Of a DNA stretch of 64,000 bases, positions 1-8,891 are shown piece by piece. A program made the translations under genes and the position numbers. The DNA comes from Clostridia bacterium. Its GTDB lineage: Bacteria > Bacillota > Clostridia > Lachnospirales > Lachnospiraceae. The stretch's first letter is position 1. Every line of letters starts with the position of its first letter. The stretch is from contig QKAS01000030.1 of NCBI GenBank assembly GCA_003246295.1, forward strand, positions 113,732 through 177,731, written 5' to 3'. Below the pieces are notes generated by a model that saw only the letters and a list, made by a program, of their open reading frames with translations, searched no databases and was not told the origin of the DNA.

Positions 1-867
1 TATTGTAAAGATATTGTCTGGGTTAGAAATGTTATAGGCTTCTCCATTTTGGCCTTTTAAAAGAACATATAGCAATCCTCTAATAGCATCGGGTAAATAT
101 AGATAAGAGCGCTTTTGTCGTCCATCACTTTTAAGTAGTATACTCTGATTATTAATAGCATTCTCTAAAAATTGGAATATGACTCTACTTTCATTTTGAG
201 TCTGTGTAGTTCCAAACGTATGACATAAGCGTGCAATTCTAACAGAAATCCCTAACTGCGAATTATAGCAACTGCAAAGGTTTTCGGCTGCCCTTTTCGA
301 TATTCCATATGAATTTCTTACTGACGCGATGTCCAGAGTGCCTTGCATATTCTCTGTTATTCCCTCTTCATTTATTACTCCATCAATAATTCCATAAACC
401 TCACCTGATGAGATATAAAGAAATGACTTAATTCTTTTTTTACAAGCTAATTTTAAAAGTTCATTTGTTCCAATATAATTTGAATTAGATATACCGACTG
501 GGTCTGATGCGAAGCTTACTGGGTCTGCTTTACTTGCTGCATGTACAATATAATCAAGATTCGTATTTTTAAATTCTTCCTGATTGATTTCTTTAGAAAT
601 ATCGTGCTTTATAAAATGAAAATATTCTTTCTCGCAGAAAATACCAAACTGTTTTTTTGCTGTTTCTTCATTTCTCGCCATAACTATTATTTGAATATTT
701 GCATTTTTATATTCATTTCTATAAATCAAGAAATCAGTAAGTCCAGCACCAATCAATCCAGTGCCACCTGCAACCAGAAATGTGCTATGATCTATCTCTT
801 CCCATGGAAGAAATTCGTTACATAGATCTTCCATTTCTTCTAAAAAAACTGGATTCTCTAAAACCAT
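1..867 (-). CDS. NAD-dependent epimerase/dehydratase, 3' end beyond window
   Basis: An open reading frame runs from an ATG at 867 to the left edge without a stop; about 289 codons are visible. The start is preceded by AAGGAG with good spacing. The N-terminal part has the Rossmann dinucleotide motif GGTGLIG (about residues 33-39), then an IVHAAS stretch, a YISSGEVYG strand, and YGISK, which fits the YxxxK catalytic pair of extended short-chain dehydrogenases. The family acts on nucleotide sugars (UDP-glucuronate decarboxylase, UDP-glucose 4-epimerase and related enzymes); the exact substrate cannot be read. It is the most distal visible gene of the minus-strand glycosylation cluster, 42 nt after the cytidylyltransferase, so it probably makes an activated sugar for the flagellin or surface glycan. 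Confidence 0.8.
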   Translation of the reverse strand, partial: MVLENPVFLEEMEDLCNEFLPWEEIDHSTFLVAGGTGLIGAGLTDFLIYRNEYKNANIQIIVMARNEETAKKQFGIFCEKEYFHFIKHDISKEINQEEFKNTNLDYIVHAASKADPVSFASDPVGISNSNYIGTNELLKLACKKRIKSFLYISSGEVYGIIDGVINEEGITENMQGTLDIASVRNSYGISKRAAENLCSCYNSQLGISVRIARLCHTFGTTQTQNESRVIFQFLENAINNQSILLKSDGRQKRSYLYLPDAIRGLLYVLLKGQNGEAYNISNPDNIFTI

Positions 868-909
868 AAGCTATTTGCTCCTTATGTGTATATCTCATTT
901 ATTGTAAAT

Positions 910-1620
910 TCATTTCATCCACTCATCCTTTTTGGAATGAAGTAATGCTTTGAAAATTTCAATATCATCGGTAGTTGTTAATTTTAAATTCTTTTCTGAT
1001 CCTGTTGAAAAGTATACTTTTTCACCTAAATCTATCATCAATGTACAAGTCGCTGTTGCATTTATGATGCCTTTTTCTTCAGCAGTCGAATGCACCCAGA
1101 TTAACTTTTCCAGATAAAAAGCTTGAGGAGTTTGTGTACGTGCCAGATTATCTCTCGGAATTGAAGTATTCGAAGATTCTCTGTCATTCGTCAATAACAT
1201 AGCTTCGGCACACGGAATCACTGTGATTGCTGAACCATTTTTCATACAGCAGCTAATGCAGTCAGATATGATTTCCTGAGAAACAAGTGGTCTTATTGCA
1301 TCATGTATTAAGATTATATCATCATTACAACATTCATCTTTTAAACCTATGATGCCATTTTTTATGGACTCCTGTCCATTTTCACCACCTGTATAAATCC
1401 ATTTCAATTTTGATATATTGAATTGTTTTGCATATGCCTTTAATATTTCCTGCCACCCATCAAGGCATACAACTGAAATTGCATCTATATTAGGATGTTT
1501 TTCAAACGCTTCTAATGTGTAAATTATGACTGGTTTATCATAAACATTAATAAATTGTTTCGGAATATCTTGGTTCATACGTTGTCCACTTCCACCTGCA
1601 ATAATAAGTGCTACGTTCAA
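910..1620 (-). CDS. IspD/TarI-type cytidylyltransferase
   Basis: A 236-residue CTP-dependent nucleotidyltransferase. It starts at a TTG preceded by a G-rich ribosome site (AAGGGGGG). The N-terminal signature IAGGSGQRM followed by PKQF (residues 7-23) is the CTP-binding loop of the IspD/TarI family; HDAIRP and TQTPQAF are the other conserved family blocks. IspD makes CDP-methylerythritol for isoprenoids and TarI makes CDP-ribitol for wall teichoic acid; sequence alone does not separate them. The partner 13 nt upstream is a CDP-glycerol glycerophosphotransferase homologue, and the cluster serves glycosylation, so activation of a polyol phosphate (TarI-like) is more likely than a housekeeping IspD role. 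Confidence 0.8.
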   Translation of the reverse strand: MNVALIIAGGSGQRMNQDIPKQFINVYDKPVIIYTLEAFEKHPNIDAISVVCLDGWQEILKAYAKQFNISKLKWIYTGGENGQESIKNGIIGLKDECCNDDIILIHDAIRPLVSQEIISDCISCCMKNGSAITVIPCAEAMLLTNDRESSNTSIPRDNLARTQTPQAFYLEKLIWVHSTAEEKGIINATATCTLMIDLGEKVYFSTGSEKNLKLTTTDDIEIFKALLHSKKDEWMK

Positions 1621-1633
1621 TCCTGTCCCCCCT

Positions 1634-2857
1634 TTAATTCAATATACCTTTTATCCTTTTTGTGATTCGTTTGGATGCATTTCCATCCTGATAGCGAAAC
1701 ATACGATTTCTTGTACTGATTCTATCTTTTTTACAGCGGTCCACATTTAACAGTTCCAAGATTGCGTCCTCTAGTTCATACATATTCTGAACCTTCACTT
1801 CTGGCATATAAATATCATGTTCAATGTAACTGTCTCGAGTGTTTTGATTATATAATTCCCAGTCATAATGAAATGCAATCACAGGCCGATCCAGTAACAT
1901 ATAATCCGTATAAACTGACGAATAATCCGTTATCAATAAATCAACTTCCTTCAAAAAGGAATATACGTCAATTTCTGCATCAGCAAGTATGATATTTGTA
2001 TACTTCAAATTTGCAAGCTTATCTTTAATCTTAGATTTTGGGTGTAACTTGATAATCAGGAATAACTCATTTATGTTTAAAAATTTATTCAAATCATCCA
2101 GCCGAAGAATCTGAAATAAATTTTCTTCTGAGTCTCTGAATGTTGGCATGTACGCTATTATTTTTATTTGCTCCCTCTTTTTTTTATAAATAATATCAAG
2201 TAACTCATTTTCTTTTTGGGTAAATAGATTTTTAATTTTGCATTCGTCAAACAATACATCATTTCTTGGATATCCATCAATCATAATATGTTCGATATCT
2301 GTCTTGAAAGCAGACACAAAAATCGAACTCATAGCTTCTGATGTAGCGAGTGTGTAGTGATGTGGTTTCTCATCCGAAAGTCTTCTGGGAAATGCAGTCC
2401 ATGCTTCATATAAACTATTAGGATGACGAATTTTATCAAATTTATTGTCATAATTCGTTTTTTTATTACCTGAACCATGCCACAAATTCACCTTTGTCGC
2501 TCCGCCTGATAACCAAAAATTAATATCTTTTGAATAGTTATCAAAAATATAAACCCTTGCGCAAAGACATGCCCAAATACCTTTCCAAGAAAGAAAGTAA
2601 TAAGCTTCATAATTATTTTCATTTAAAAACTTAACTATTTCCTTGCTCTTAGAAATCCATACTGGTCGTATCTGCTCGGAAGTGTTTTGAGAAATGTATA
2701 GATACAAATACCTCGGATTTTCAGCAAAACGTTTCCCAAAGCTGCATCCAAATACCCATAGTTTCTTATTCCTGGGTATAAAAAAAGAGAGCCAATACAC
2801 CGGTAACATCAATATTTGTAACCAATATTTGATTCTCTCAATCAATTTCTTTCCCAT
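1634..2857 (-). CDS. CDP-glycerol glycerophosphotransferase family protein
   Basis: A 407-residue protein of the TagB/TagF type. These membrane-associated enzymes transfer a polyol phosphate from a CDP-polyol onto a glycan or polymer acceptor. The visible family features are NLWHGSG in the first half (about residue 123), LHPKSK (about 270) and the C-terminal ITDYSSVYTDYMLLDRP block (about 305-325), which holds the nucleotide-binding residues of GT-B transferases. The N-terminal 25-30 residues are hydrophobic and basic and could associate with the membrane. It lies directly upstream of the cytidylyltransferase, giving a plausible CDP-donor/transferase pair. No teichoic-acid polymerase or export genes are nearby, so the acceptor may be the flagellin glycan or another surface glycan. 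Confidence 0.8.
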   Translation of the reverse strand: MGKKLIERIKYWLQILMLPVYWLSFFIPRNKKLWVFGCSFGKRFAENPRYLYLYISQNTSEQIRPVWISKSKEIVKFLNENNYEAYYFLSWKGIWACLCARVYIFDNYSKDINFWLSGGATKVNLWHGSGNKKTNYDNKFDKIRHPNSLYEAWTAFPRRLSDEKPHHYTLATSEAMSSIFVSAFKTDIEHIMIDGYPRNDVLFDECKIKNLFTQKENELLDIIYKKKREQIKIIAYMPTFRDSEENLFQILRLDDLNKFLNINELFLIIKLHPKSKIKDKLANLKYTNIILADAEIDVYSFLKEVDLLITDYSSVYTDYMLLDRPVIAFHYDWELYNQNTRDSYIEHDIYMPEVKVQNMYELEDAILELLNVDRCKKDRISTRNRMFRYQDGNASKRITKRIKGILN

Positions 2858-2945
2858 ATGCCATCATCCTTGATTTTATTTTCACTATAATTATATCGGC
2901 ACATATGATGTAATACTAAAGAGAATAATAATAATATAACTATTT

Positions 2946-4988
2946 TCAGAAGAATACTTTTCTTTTTTCAGCTTCTTCTAAGATATATTCCAAGGCAGGT
3001 CTGGAATCAGTTAATTCATTTACTCTTTCCAAACCCTTTTTTGCCATATCCGAATAGAACACATCATCATTCATATACTTAATAATAAGTGAAACCATTT
3101 CCTGATAAGATTCAACACAAAAATCTGGTCCCGCGGCCGCGGCAACATCTCCGTAGTTGATTGTTATTCCTGGTTTACCTTTGAAAAAGGCTTCCGCAAT
3201 CGAAAAACCTCCCCCTAAACGTCTGGGATTGATATATAAATCAACCAATTCATTAATTGCAAGTATATCATCCTGATACCCTATAAAAGATGAGTTTTTT
3301 TCAAGAAATGCATACTCTTTACATAGGTTTTTATACTTCTCAAAATAACCTGCAAACACAAGGTATGCCCCCTTATCAATTACAGGTTTCATCGCTGTTA
3401 TAAAATCATCCTGAACATCATAATCAAGTCTTATTCCTACAATCAATAACAAAAATCTATCACTTGGTAGGTTGAAATCCTCTCTTGTGAAATGTTTTTT
3501 TTGTTGCTTGATATCAAATGTAAAAGTACTCTCTATTATAGTATCCAGTGTATATCCAGCCTCCTTAAGTATAGTCCACTCTTCTTCGTTTATTTTTCTT
3601 CCAACTGCAACCAGTTGATTCTCTTTTTTTAAGACAGAAGAAAACAATAACGGTATATTAATTACCGGCACTATGTTCGCAGCCAAATCGGAAAGAATAC
3701 TTCCAGATCCCATTGTTAAAATCAGGTATGGATTCCATCCTTTTATGATACTAAGAATATTTTCAGTTTCTTCTAATTCTGGCATACGTTTTTTAGTCTG
3801 ATAATAAAGAAAAGTTTCATTATTATATTGGTATGTTTCTAACTCACTATATTGTTCAAAAATTCTTCCCGCTTCCATACCAAAAATAGGAACCATACCT
3901 AATAACGTAAGTTGCTCACAAGTATTGATGATAAATACTTCTTTTCCCATTTTGCTTAGAGTAGCACATCTTTCTAAGGCAGTTCTAGTTGGTGCATGTG
4001 TTTCTTCCAGAAACTGAACTACTATAACTATAACTCTATCTTTATTTCTTTCTGTGTATTTTACAGGTTTTAAAACTGTACATAATTCATCATAATATTT
4101 CTGATATATATTTTTATAGACTTCCAAAACGAGTTCAGAATCAAAGTTCATTCCACTATACTTAATTGGAAATCTCCACTGCTGTCTCCAATAAAAATAC
4201 TTTTGATATAATGAAAAATTCAAATCATTTAGAAGTACAATTTTGTTAAAATCATTAAGATACTTGCCGTTTGCCGTCATTGCAATTAAAAAGGAAATTA
4301 ACGTAAGTCTTAAATAATCTGACTTGCCTCTTAAATTATTTTGGAATTGATCAAGGGCAATTAAAAACATTCCCAATTGCACTTCTCCAATTTGCTCTCT
4401 TTTTGTATATATTTCTTCAAGATTGCGATAGCAAAAAACAATCTCTTGTATATCAACAACTCTCTGACACATTTGCTCAAAAGATACAACAATATCCTCC
4501 AGGTAATTGTAAATAAAATGTACTTTTTCTAGTCTCTGGCACGGAATTAAATTACTATCCTCTACAATAAATGTTTCTCCAACAAAAGGTTCATATACAA
4601 TATACTTTGAATTTTCTTTCCAAATAATAGTTACTTCATGTAGTTCGTGTCCTACAAAATGATATGTATCCTCATTCCAAATGCTATACAATTCTCTAAC
4701 TACACCATCTTGATTCACTAAAATAGCTTTTTTATATATTCTGCCATAGTACTTAACAGCTACTTCACATAGATTGATATCAGTACTAATTAAAACAAAA
4801 GATAGATTAGTATTAATCTTAAAGCCACATACTTCTGCTGCTGTAAGTAAAATTGCATTGTCATGAATAGAACTACCCAAATCAGTAAAAATATGAACTT
4901 CTTCTGTTTTGCCTAGTTCCTCTACAAATTGATTGCTATAATTTCCCAAATCATGCTCTTCGATCACTACTATTTTATCTTTTTGCAC
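2946..4988 (-). CDS. Large GT-B glycosyltransferase
   Basis: A 680-residue protein starting at GTG (SD AGGAG, 9-nt spacing). The last ~190 residues resemble the donor half of glycosyltransferase group 1 enzymes: a LLLIVGIRLDYDVQDDF strand, YLVFAGYF, SFIGYQDDILAINELVDLYINPRRLGGGFSIAEAF split over two blocks, and KPGITINYGDVA. The conserved acidic residue in the GGGFSIAEA loop is the nucleotide-sugar ligand typical of the fold. The N-terminal ~300 residues are not recognised and may bind the acceptor. It sits between the NeuB-like synthase and the CDP-transferase, 29 nt from the former, so it probably extends the flagellin or surface glycan. The donor sugar cannot be told. Confidence 0.65.
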   Translation of the reverse strand: MQKDKIVVIEEHDLGNYSNQFVEELGKTEEVHIFTDLGSSIHDNAILLTAAEVCGFKINTNLSFVLISTDINLCEVAVKYYGRIYKKAILVNQDGVVRELYSIWNEDTYHFVGHELHEVTIIWKENSKYIVYEPFVGETFIVEDSNLIPCQRLEKVHFIYNYLEDIVVSFEQMCQRVVDIQEIVFCYRNLEEIYTKREQIGEVQLGMFLIALDQFQNNLRGKSDYLRLTLISFLIAMTANGKYLNDFNKIVLLNDLNFSLYQKYFYWRQQWRFPIKYSGMNFDSELVLEVYKNIYQKYYDELCTVLKPVKYTERNKDRVIVIVVQFLEETHAPTRTALERCATLSKMGKEVFIINTCEQLTLLGMVPIFGMEAGRIFEQYSELETYQYNNETFLYYQTKKRMPELEETENILSIIKGWNPYLILTMGSGSILSDLAANIVPVINIPLLFSSVLKKENQLVAVGRKINEEEWTILKEAGYTLDTIIESTFTFDIKQQKKHFTREDFNLPSDRFLLLIVGIRLDYDVQDDFITAMKPVIDKGAYLVFAGYFEKYKNLCKEYAFLEKNSSFIGYQDDILAINELVDLYINPRRLGGGFSIAEAFFKGKPGITINYGDVAAAAGPDFCVESYQEMVSLIIKYMNDDVFYSDMAKKGLERVNELTDSRPALEYILEEAEKRKVFF

Positions 4989-5017
4989 CTAGAATATCTC
5001 CTATAATGTTGCTTGAA

Positions 5018-6514
5018 TTACCACTTTTTCAAAAATGTTTTTCGCTCAATTGGGTCAAGTTTGCTTATTTCAGGATCTTTGTAAAACGAATCACTCTTCA
5101 TATGCTGTGTGGATACTTCTTCAAAAATTGCACCACTCTTTGATGCAAAAGCATGATATTCACCACGAAGTACCGTCTGCATTTCACCAGGTTTTAAATG
5201 TTTTACTTTACCATCTTCCATGATTACGTCAAGTTCTCCGTACAGTACTTGAAATGTCTCTTCCTTTATTTTATGTGCATGCATTGGATGCGTCTGGCCT
5301 GGCAAAACAATGATATACTTTTTACAATACTCTCTATTAATAATATTTATAATAATAGCTCCGTGTTGCCTAAAATGTTTCATGCCAAAGTGGTGTGATA
5401 GTTCTACTTCAAAATCATCCCCAAGTGCGATACCCGCTTCATATAACATACCTTTTGCATCATGAATTGCACTTCTCACTACACCAACACCTGTTATTTT
5501 GGGTTTTTCAATGATTTTTTCATTTATTTTATAATCTCTGGAAGCCAACATTCCATCTTTAAACTCACCACTTGTTAATTGCTTCTCCTGGCAAGGCATC
5601 GCATAATATATGTCTTCTTCGTTTATTATGCTTCCATTTTTTATTTCGCGCCTAGCATAAACTCCTCTCATCAGCGATCTAAGAGAGTCTATTTCTGCCT
5701 GAGAGACATATTTATCATTTTCTTTTCGAATTTTACATATTTCTTTCGCTAAAAGTGCAGCATGAACCCATTTATCTGCCTGTTCTGGATTCATAGAATA
5801 TGCATTAAGCGTTATGGATTCTGTTGGAAGTCCAACATGTCGTTCTAATATCTTTGCGCCTTTCGCAATCGCTAGCATTGGCACAATATTATCATCTGGA
5901 TTTTCATGTCCAGAATAACCGATTACTGTATCTCGATATCTCTTATTCATCCTATCAATAAAATCAAGCTGTAAACCCTCAATAGGCGCCGGATACTCCG
6001 CTACGCAGTGCAGAAATGCAAAATCACATTCTTTATGTGTGAAAAAGTTATAGATTTTATCAATATCAGAAAGTGTTTTTCCACCTGTGGAAATGATCAG
6101 TGGCTTTTTTGACTGTGCTGCTTTTGCTAGTAACGGCCAATCAAGCGCACTGCAACTTGCTATTTTAATAATATCGATGCCTTGATCCAAACACCATTCC
6201 ACCCCAGTTTCATCAAAAGGAGTGCTCATCGTAAGAAGGCCTTCTTTCCGTATCTCATCCACCAGAATATTAAATTGTTCAAATGACAGACGTGTGCTCA
6301 TAAATCTTGGGATATGATTTACATCTGTCCTGTCTTTGAAATCAGGATGTATGAAAGAATCCAAGTCTCTGTATTGGAGTTTCACTGCGGCTTTAATATT
6401 ATTTTTTCTCGCAATTTTACCCATTTCCTTAATAATGTCTATCCCATGTTCAACGCTTCCCTGATGACTATTTGCCATCTCAAAAATAAACAAATCTTCA
6501 AATAATTTGCTCAT
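5018..6514 (-). CDS. NeuB-family nonulosonate synthase with SAF and cupin domains
   Basis: A 498-residue protein starting after AGGAGGGCTT. Residues ~1-275 are the NeuB TIM barrel: FEMANSHQG at the N-terminus (the family has IAEIGxNHxG), KLQYRDLDS, STPFDETGVEW, ISTGG, HCVAEYPAP, and GYSGHE with ILERHVGL. Residues ~285-345 are an antifreeze-like SAF domain (RGVYARREIKNGSIINEEDI). Residues ~360-490 form a cupin with a metal-type HxHxxxxE pattern (HPMHAHKIKEETFQ). NeuB enzymes condense a 6-carbon N-acetyl sugar with phosphoenolpyruvate to give sialic, legionaminic or pseudaminic acid. Downstream of a Maf gene it most likely supplies a nonulosonic acid for flagellin. The extra cupin is unusual. 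No recognisable CMP-nonulosonate synthetase is in the window; it may lie beyond the left edge. Confidence 0.85.
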   Translation of the reverse strand: MSKLFEDLFIFEMANSHQGSVEHGIDIIKEMGKIARKNNIKAAVKLQYRDLDSFIHPDFKDRTDVNHIPRFMSTRLSFEQFNILVDEIRKEGLLTMSTPFDETGVEWCLDQGIDIIKIASCSALDWPLLAKAAQSKKPLIISTGGKTLSDIDKIYNFFTHKECDFAFLHCVAEYPAPIEGLQLDFIDRMNKRYRDTVIGYSGHENPDDNIVPMLAIAKGAKILERHVGLPTESITLNAYSMNPEQADKWVHAALLAKEICKIRKENDKYVSQAEIDSLRSLMRGVYARREIKNGSIINEEDIYYAMPCQEKQLTSGEFKDGMLASRDYKINEKIIEKPKITGVGVVRSAIHDAKGMLYEAGIALGDDFEVELSHHFGMKHFRQHGAIIINIINREYCKKYIIVLPGQTHPMHAHKIKEETFQVLYGELDVIMEDGKVKHLKPGEMQTVLRGEYHAFASKSGAIFEEVSTQHMKSDSFYKDPEISKLDPIERKTFLKKW

Positions 6515-6579
6515 AAGCCCTCCTCATATCGTTTTCAAGCCTTATTTATGAATGTTTCCATTCTATGGCTATTTCCATT

Positions 6580-8457
6580 CTATGACTGTTTCGATTCATT
6601 GAATTTATCCAACCCTAAATGAATTCTATTTGTTAAATCAGGTAATATTTCAATGGCAGCATCTCTGATTACTTCAAGATACTCTTTCCCCTTATTAATT
6701 GCTTCTAAAAGTTCCTCTTTCTCGTTTTGTTTTGTAATATATATATTCTCTGTTAGTTCTTTAATTTTATTTTGAATCCTACAATCTATATAATATAGTG
6801 ATGAAATCGACTCTATGCGTTTTCCATACTGTTTTGTTTTTTCATACAGTTTTACAAACTCTTTACTGTGATATTTATTCGCATGAATCATTTGAATCAT
6901 TTTATAATAATCATCTACAGCACGTTTTGAAATAGAAATTATTTCTTTTGTTTCATTGATTGCTTCCATTATTTTGTCACAAAACAATTGTGCCTGCTCC
7001 TCTGAAAAAAAGCGAGTAACATTTTCAAAAACCAGAGTCAGGTCAATGTCGTTTCTACACTCACGCTCCAATGCTTCTCTGAGAGACATCTGCTCTGCTC
7101 CATGGATTGTAGCACCTCCTTCGGTCGCGTTAATCATTCTTACATTGGGGTTCTCCGCAATTTCTTTTTCAAACCAGTCCAGATAAAGCAAGAACTCATT
7201 TGATGACCTGACTCTTCCTCCACAATAACCATCAACCTCTATATATGCCTCTTCTGAAATATCAAGGTTCCACGCACCTCTGACCGTTGATGCTGCGTGC
7301 GTTTTATTATCTGTATACGCCAGATCCTGCCCCACCATTATTATTGTTTTAAATCCCAGTATTTCCAGTAAAGAATATGCCGAATTTGCCACTGATCCGC
7401 TTCCTTCCAGAATAGGTAATTCGCTTCCCAAACTGGCAATGATATAATCAATATGTGTATTTAAGTCATTTACGAAAAACTTATGACTATGATGTAGATT
7501 TAATACTTCCGAATTGCTGGTCAGGCTACAGACCATAGGAATTTTTGAAACTCTTTCATCTTCAAAATGTGCCGTCATTTTTCTTCCATCAACGGTGATA
7601 AACATATCTGGTATGATATCTTCTTTCAGCAATGCTTTCAGCGCACTATCAACAGATATAATAAATGCCTTTCCTTTTGCCTTCTTCAAATCAGATATAT
7701 TTTTATCCAGTGAAGGGCCGGAAGAAACCAATATTGCCGGAATATCTTGGGGTAATAATATATATAAATGATATAAAGACTTACTCATAACTAGATATGG
7801 AAAGTTACTTAATGTATTATAATAATATGCTTCTCCAAATCTCTCCCAAACTGTATTGGTCGCATTGATTGAATTAACAAGTATTTGAGATTCTGTGTAA
7901 AACTTCTTGTATTCATTCGGGAACAAATATCTATAATTTAAATAATCCAAAAAAATTAAACCTTTAATATCATGGTATGTAAAATATTTATATAAAACGT
8001 TTTTATTTATTACCTCGTCGCCTAAAAAAAGAACCAGCTTTTTATTTTCAAGCAAATCAGAAACGTCAAATGTATTTAAGACATATTTAAAAATAATAAT
8101 TGAAGGCTCATAAATAATGATTGCGCCCGTCTCTGGAATCTCCCTTAGAAACTTTCTTACATACATTCCATTTCCAAAACCAAACATTAATAACTTTGAA
8201 TTAAAAACAATATCACTACATTGGTTCATCCAACAATCCATCAACATCTCGCTATCATATAAAGAATCCAACTGTATAGTACTGTCATCTTTTTGAACGT
8301 ATAAAATAGTTCTATCCTGAATCACTTCACTGTTCGCAATCATTATATTAGAATCCGATAATTCAATCACTTTCTCGTTGTTAAGCATATCAACGATATC
8401 TTCTCTTCCATTGGTTATTAATGCCGCAATATTTTTATCAAAAATGCTATTTTTCAT
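6580..8457 (-). CDS. Maf-type (DUF115) flagellin glycosyltransferase
   Basis: A 625-residue motility accessory factor. The central DUF115 / MptE-like core is seen as ILVSSGPSLDKNI (about residue 240), FIISVDSALKALL, PDMFITVDG, and GSGSVANSAYSLLEILG with MVGQDLAYTDNKTHA (about 350-385). The N-terminal part includes a second Rossmann-like segment (LLMFGFGNGMYVRKFL) typical of Maf proteins. In Campylobacter, Helicobacter, Aeromonas, Clostridium and Geobacillus, Maf proteins transfer nonulosonic acids to Ser/Thr of flagellin in the cytoplasm before export. Its neighbours are the NeuB-like synthase (66 nt downstream) and, ~430 nt upstream, the flagellin gene, which supports this role. The C-terminal 120 residues are helical and charged. 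Confidence 0.85.
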   Translation of the reverse strand: MKNSIFDKNIAALITNGREDIVDMLNNEKVIELSDSNIMIANSEVIQDRTILYVQKDDSTIQLDSLYDSEMLMDCWMNQCSDIVFNSKLLMFGFGNGMYVRKFLREIPETGAIIIYEPSIIIFKYVLNTFDVSDLLENKKLVLFLGDEVINKNVLYKYFTYHDIKGLIFLDYLNYRYLFPNEYKKFYTESQILVNSINATNTVWERFGEAYYYNTLSNFPYLVMSKSLYHLYILLPQDIPAILVSSGPSLDKNISDLKKAKGKAFIISVDSALKALLKEDIIPDMFITVDGRKMTAHFEDERVSKIPMVCSLTSNSEVLNLHHSHKFFVNDLNTHIDYIIASLGSELPILEGSGSVANSAYSLLEILGFKTIIMVGQDLAYTDNKTHAASTVRGAWNLDISEEAYIEVDGYCGGRVRSSNEFLLYLDWFEKEIAENPNVRMINATEGGATIHGAEQMSLREALERECRNDIDLTLVFENVTRFFSEEQAQLFCDKIMEAINETKEIISISKRAVDDYYKMIQMIHANKYHSKEFVKLYEKTKQYGKRIESISSLYYIDCRIQNKIKELTENIYITKQNEKEELLEAINKGKEYLEVIRDAAIEILPDLTNRIHLGLDKFNESKQS

Positions 8458-8470
8458 TTCTTACCATCCG

Positions 8471-8785
8471 TTAATTAAATTCTTTATATGTTTCCAAATT
8501 TTGATGTGTTTCATAATACAAAACATCAATCATTCTAAAATAGTCTTCCTGCTCAATCACACCTGTAATTCTATCAAGCTGACTACTCCAAAAATTAATA
8601 TCTTCCGAAAATTTTTTGGTATCCTTTTGAAAAATATCAAATAAATCCATCACAACTTCTGTAAGCGCTTTTGTCATAATCGGTAAAATTCCACTCGCTT
8701 CAGAATGTCTTCCCGTTATCAATAATTGCGTTATGATTACAATATAGTTTTGAACTTCGTTTATATTATTTTTTAAATCTGTCAT
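8471..8785 (-). CDS. Small helical protein of unknown function, flagellar context
   Basis: A 104-residue protein that I do not recognise. It is predicted to be all helical, acidic, without signal peptide or membrane segment, with regular heptad-like hydrophobics (for example IVIITQLLITGRHSEASG). The size and composition resemble small flagellar chaperones (FliS/FliT-like), but no diagnostic motif is present. It starts 12 nt after GGAG and stops 13 nt before the Maf gene, so it is the first gene of the glycosylation operon, directly behind the flagellin terminator. A role in presenting flagellin to Maf is possible but is only inference. Confidence 0.6.
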   Translation of the reverse strand: MTDLKNNINEVQNYIVIITQLLITGRHSEASGILPIMTKALTEVVMDLFDIFQKDTKKFSEDINFWSSQLDRITGVIEQEDYFRMIDVLYYETHQNLETYKEFN

Positions 8786-8813
8786 TTTAAGACGTCACTC
8801 CATTTTTATTAAC

Positions 8814-8819
8814 ATTATA
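8814..8819 (-). promoter_or_regulatory. Putative -10 element of the glycosylation operon
   Basis: On the minus strand TATAATG lies 28 nt upstream of the small-protein start and just after the flagellin terminator. The -35 region is A/T-rich with no good TTGACA at 16-18 nt, so this is a weak sigma-A candidate. It would let the glycosylation genes be transcribed independently of flagellin. Confidence 0.35.
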
Positions 8820-8841
8820 ACACAAATCATTATTTTTTTAT

Positions 8842-8874
8842 ACAAAAAAGGAACCGGTTACCCGATTCCTTTTG
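8842..8874 (-). terminator. Rho-independent terminator of the flagellin gene
   Basis: On the minus strand the arms AAAAGGAATCGG and CCGGTTCCTTTT form a 12-bp stem with one G-U pair, closed by a GTAA-type loop and followed by a U-rich run. It begins 18 nt after the flagellin stop codon. Confidence 0.85.
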
Positions 8875-8891
8875 TTGTTATAGTAGTTTAA

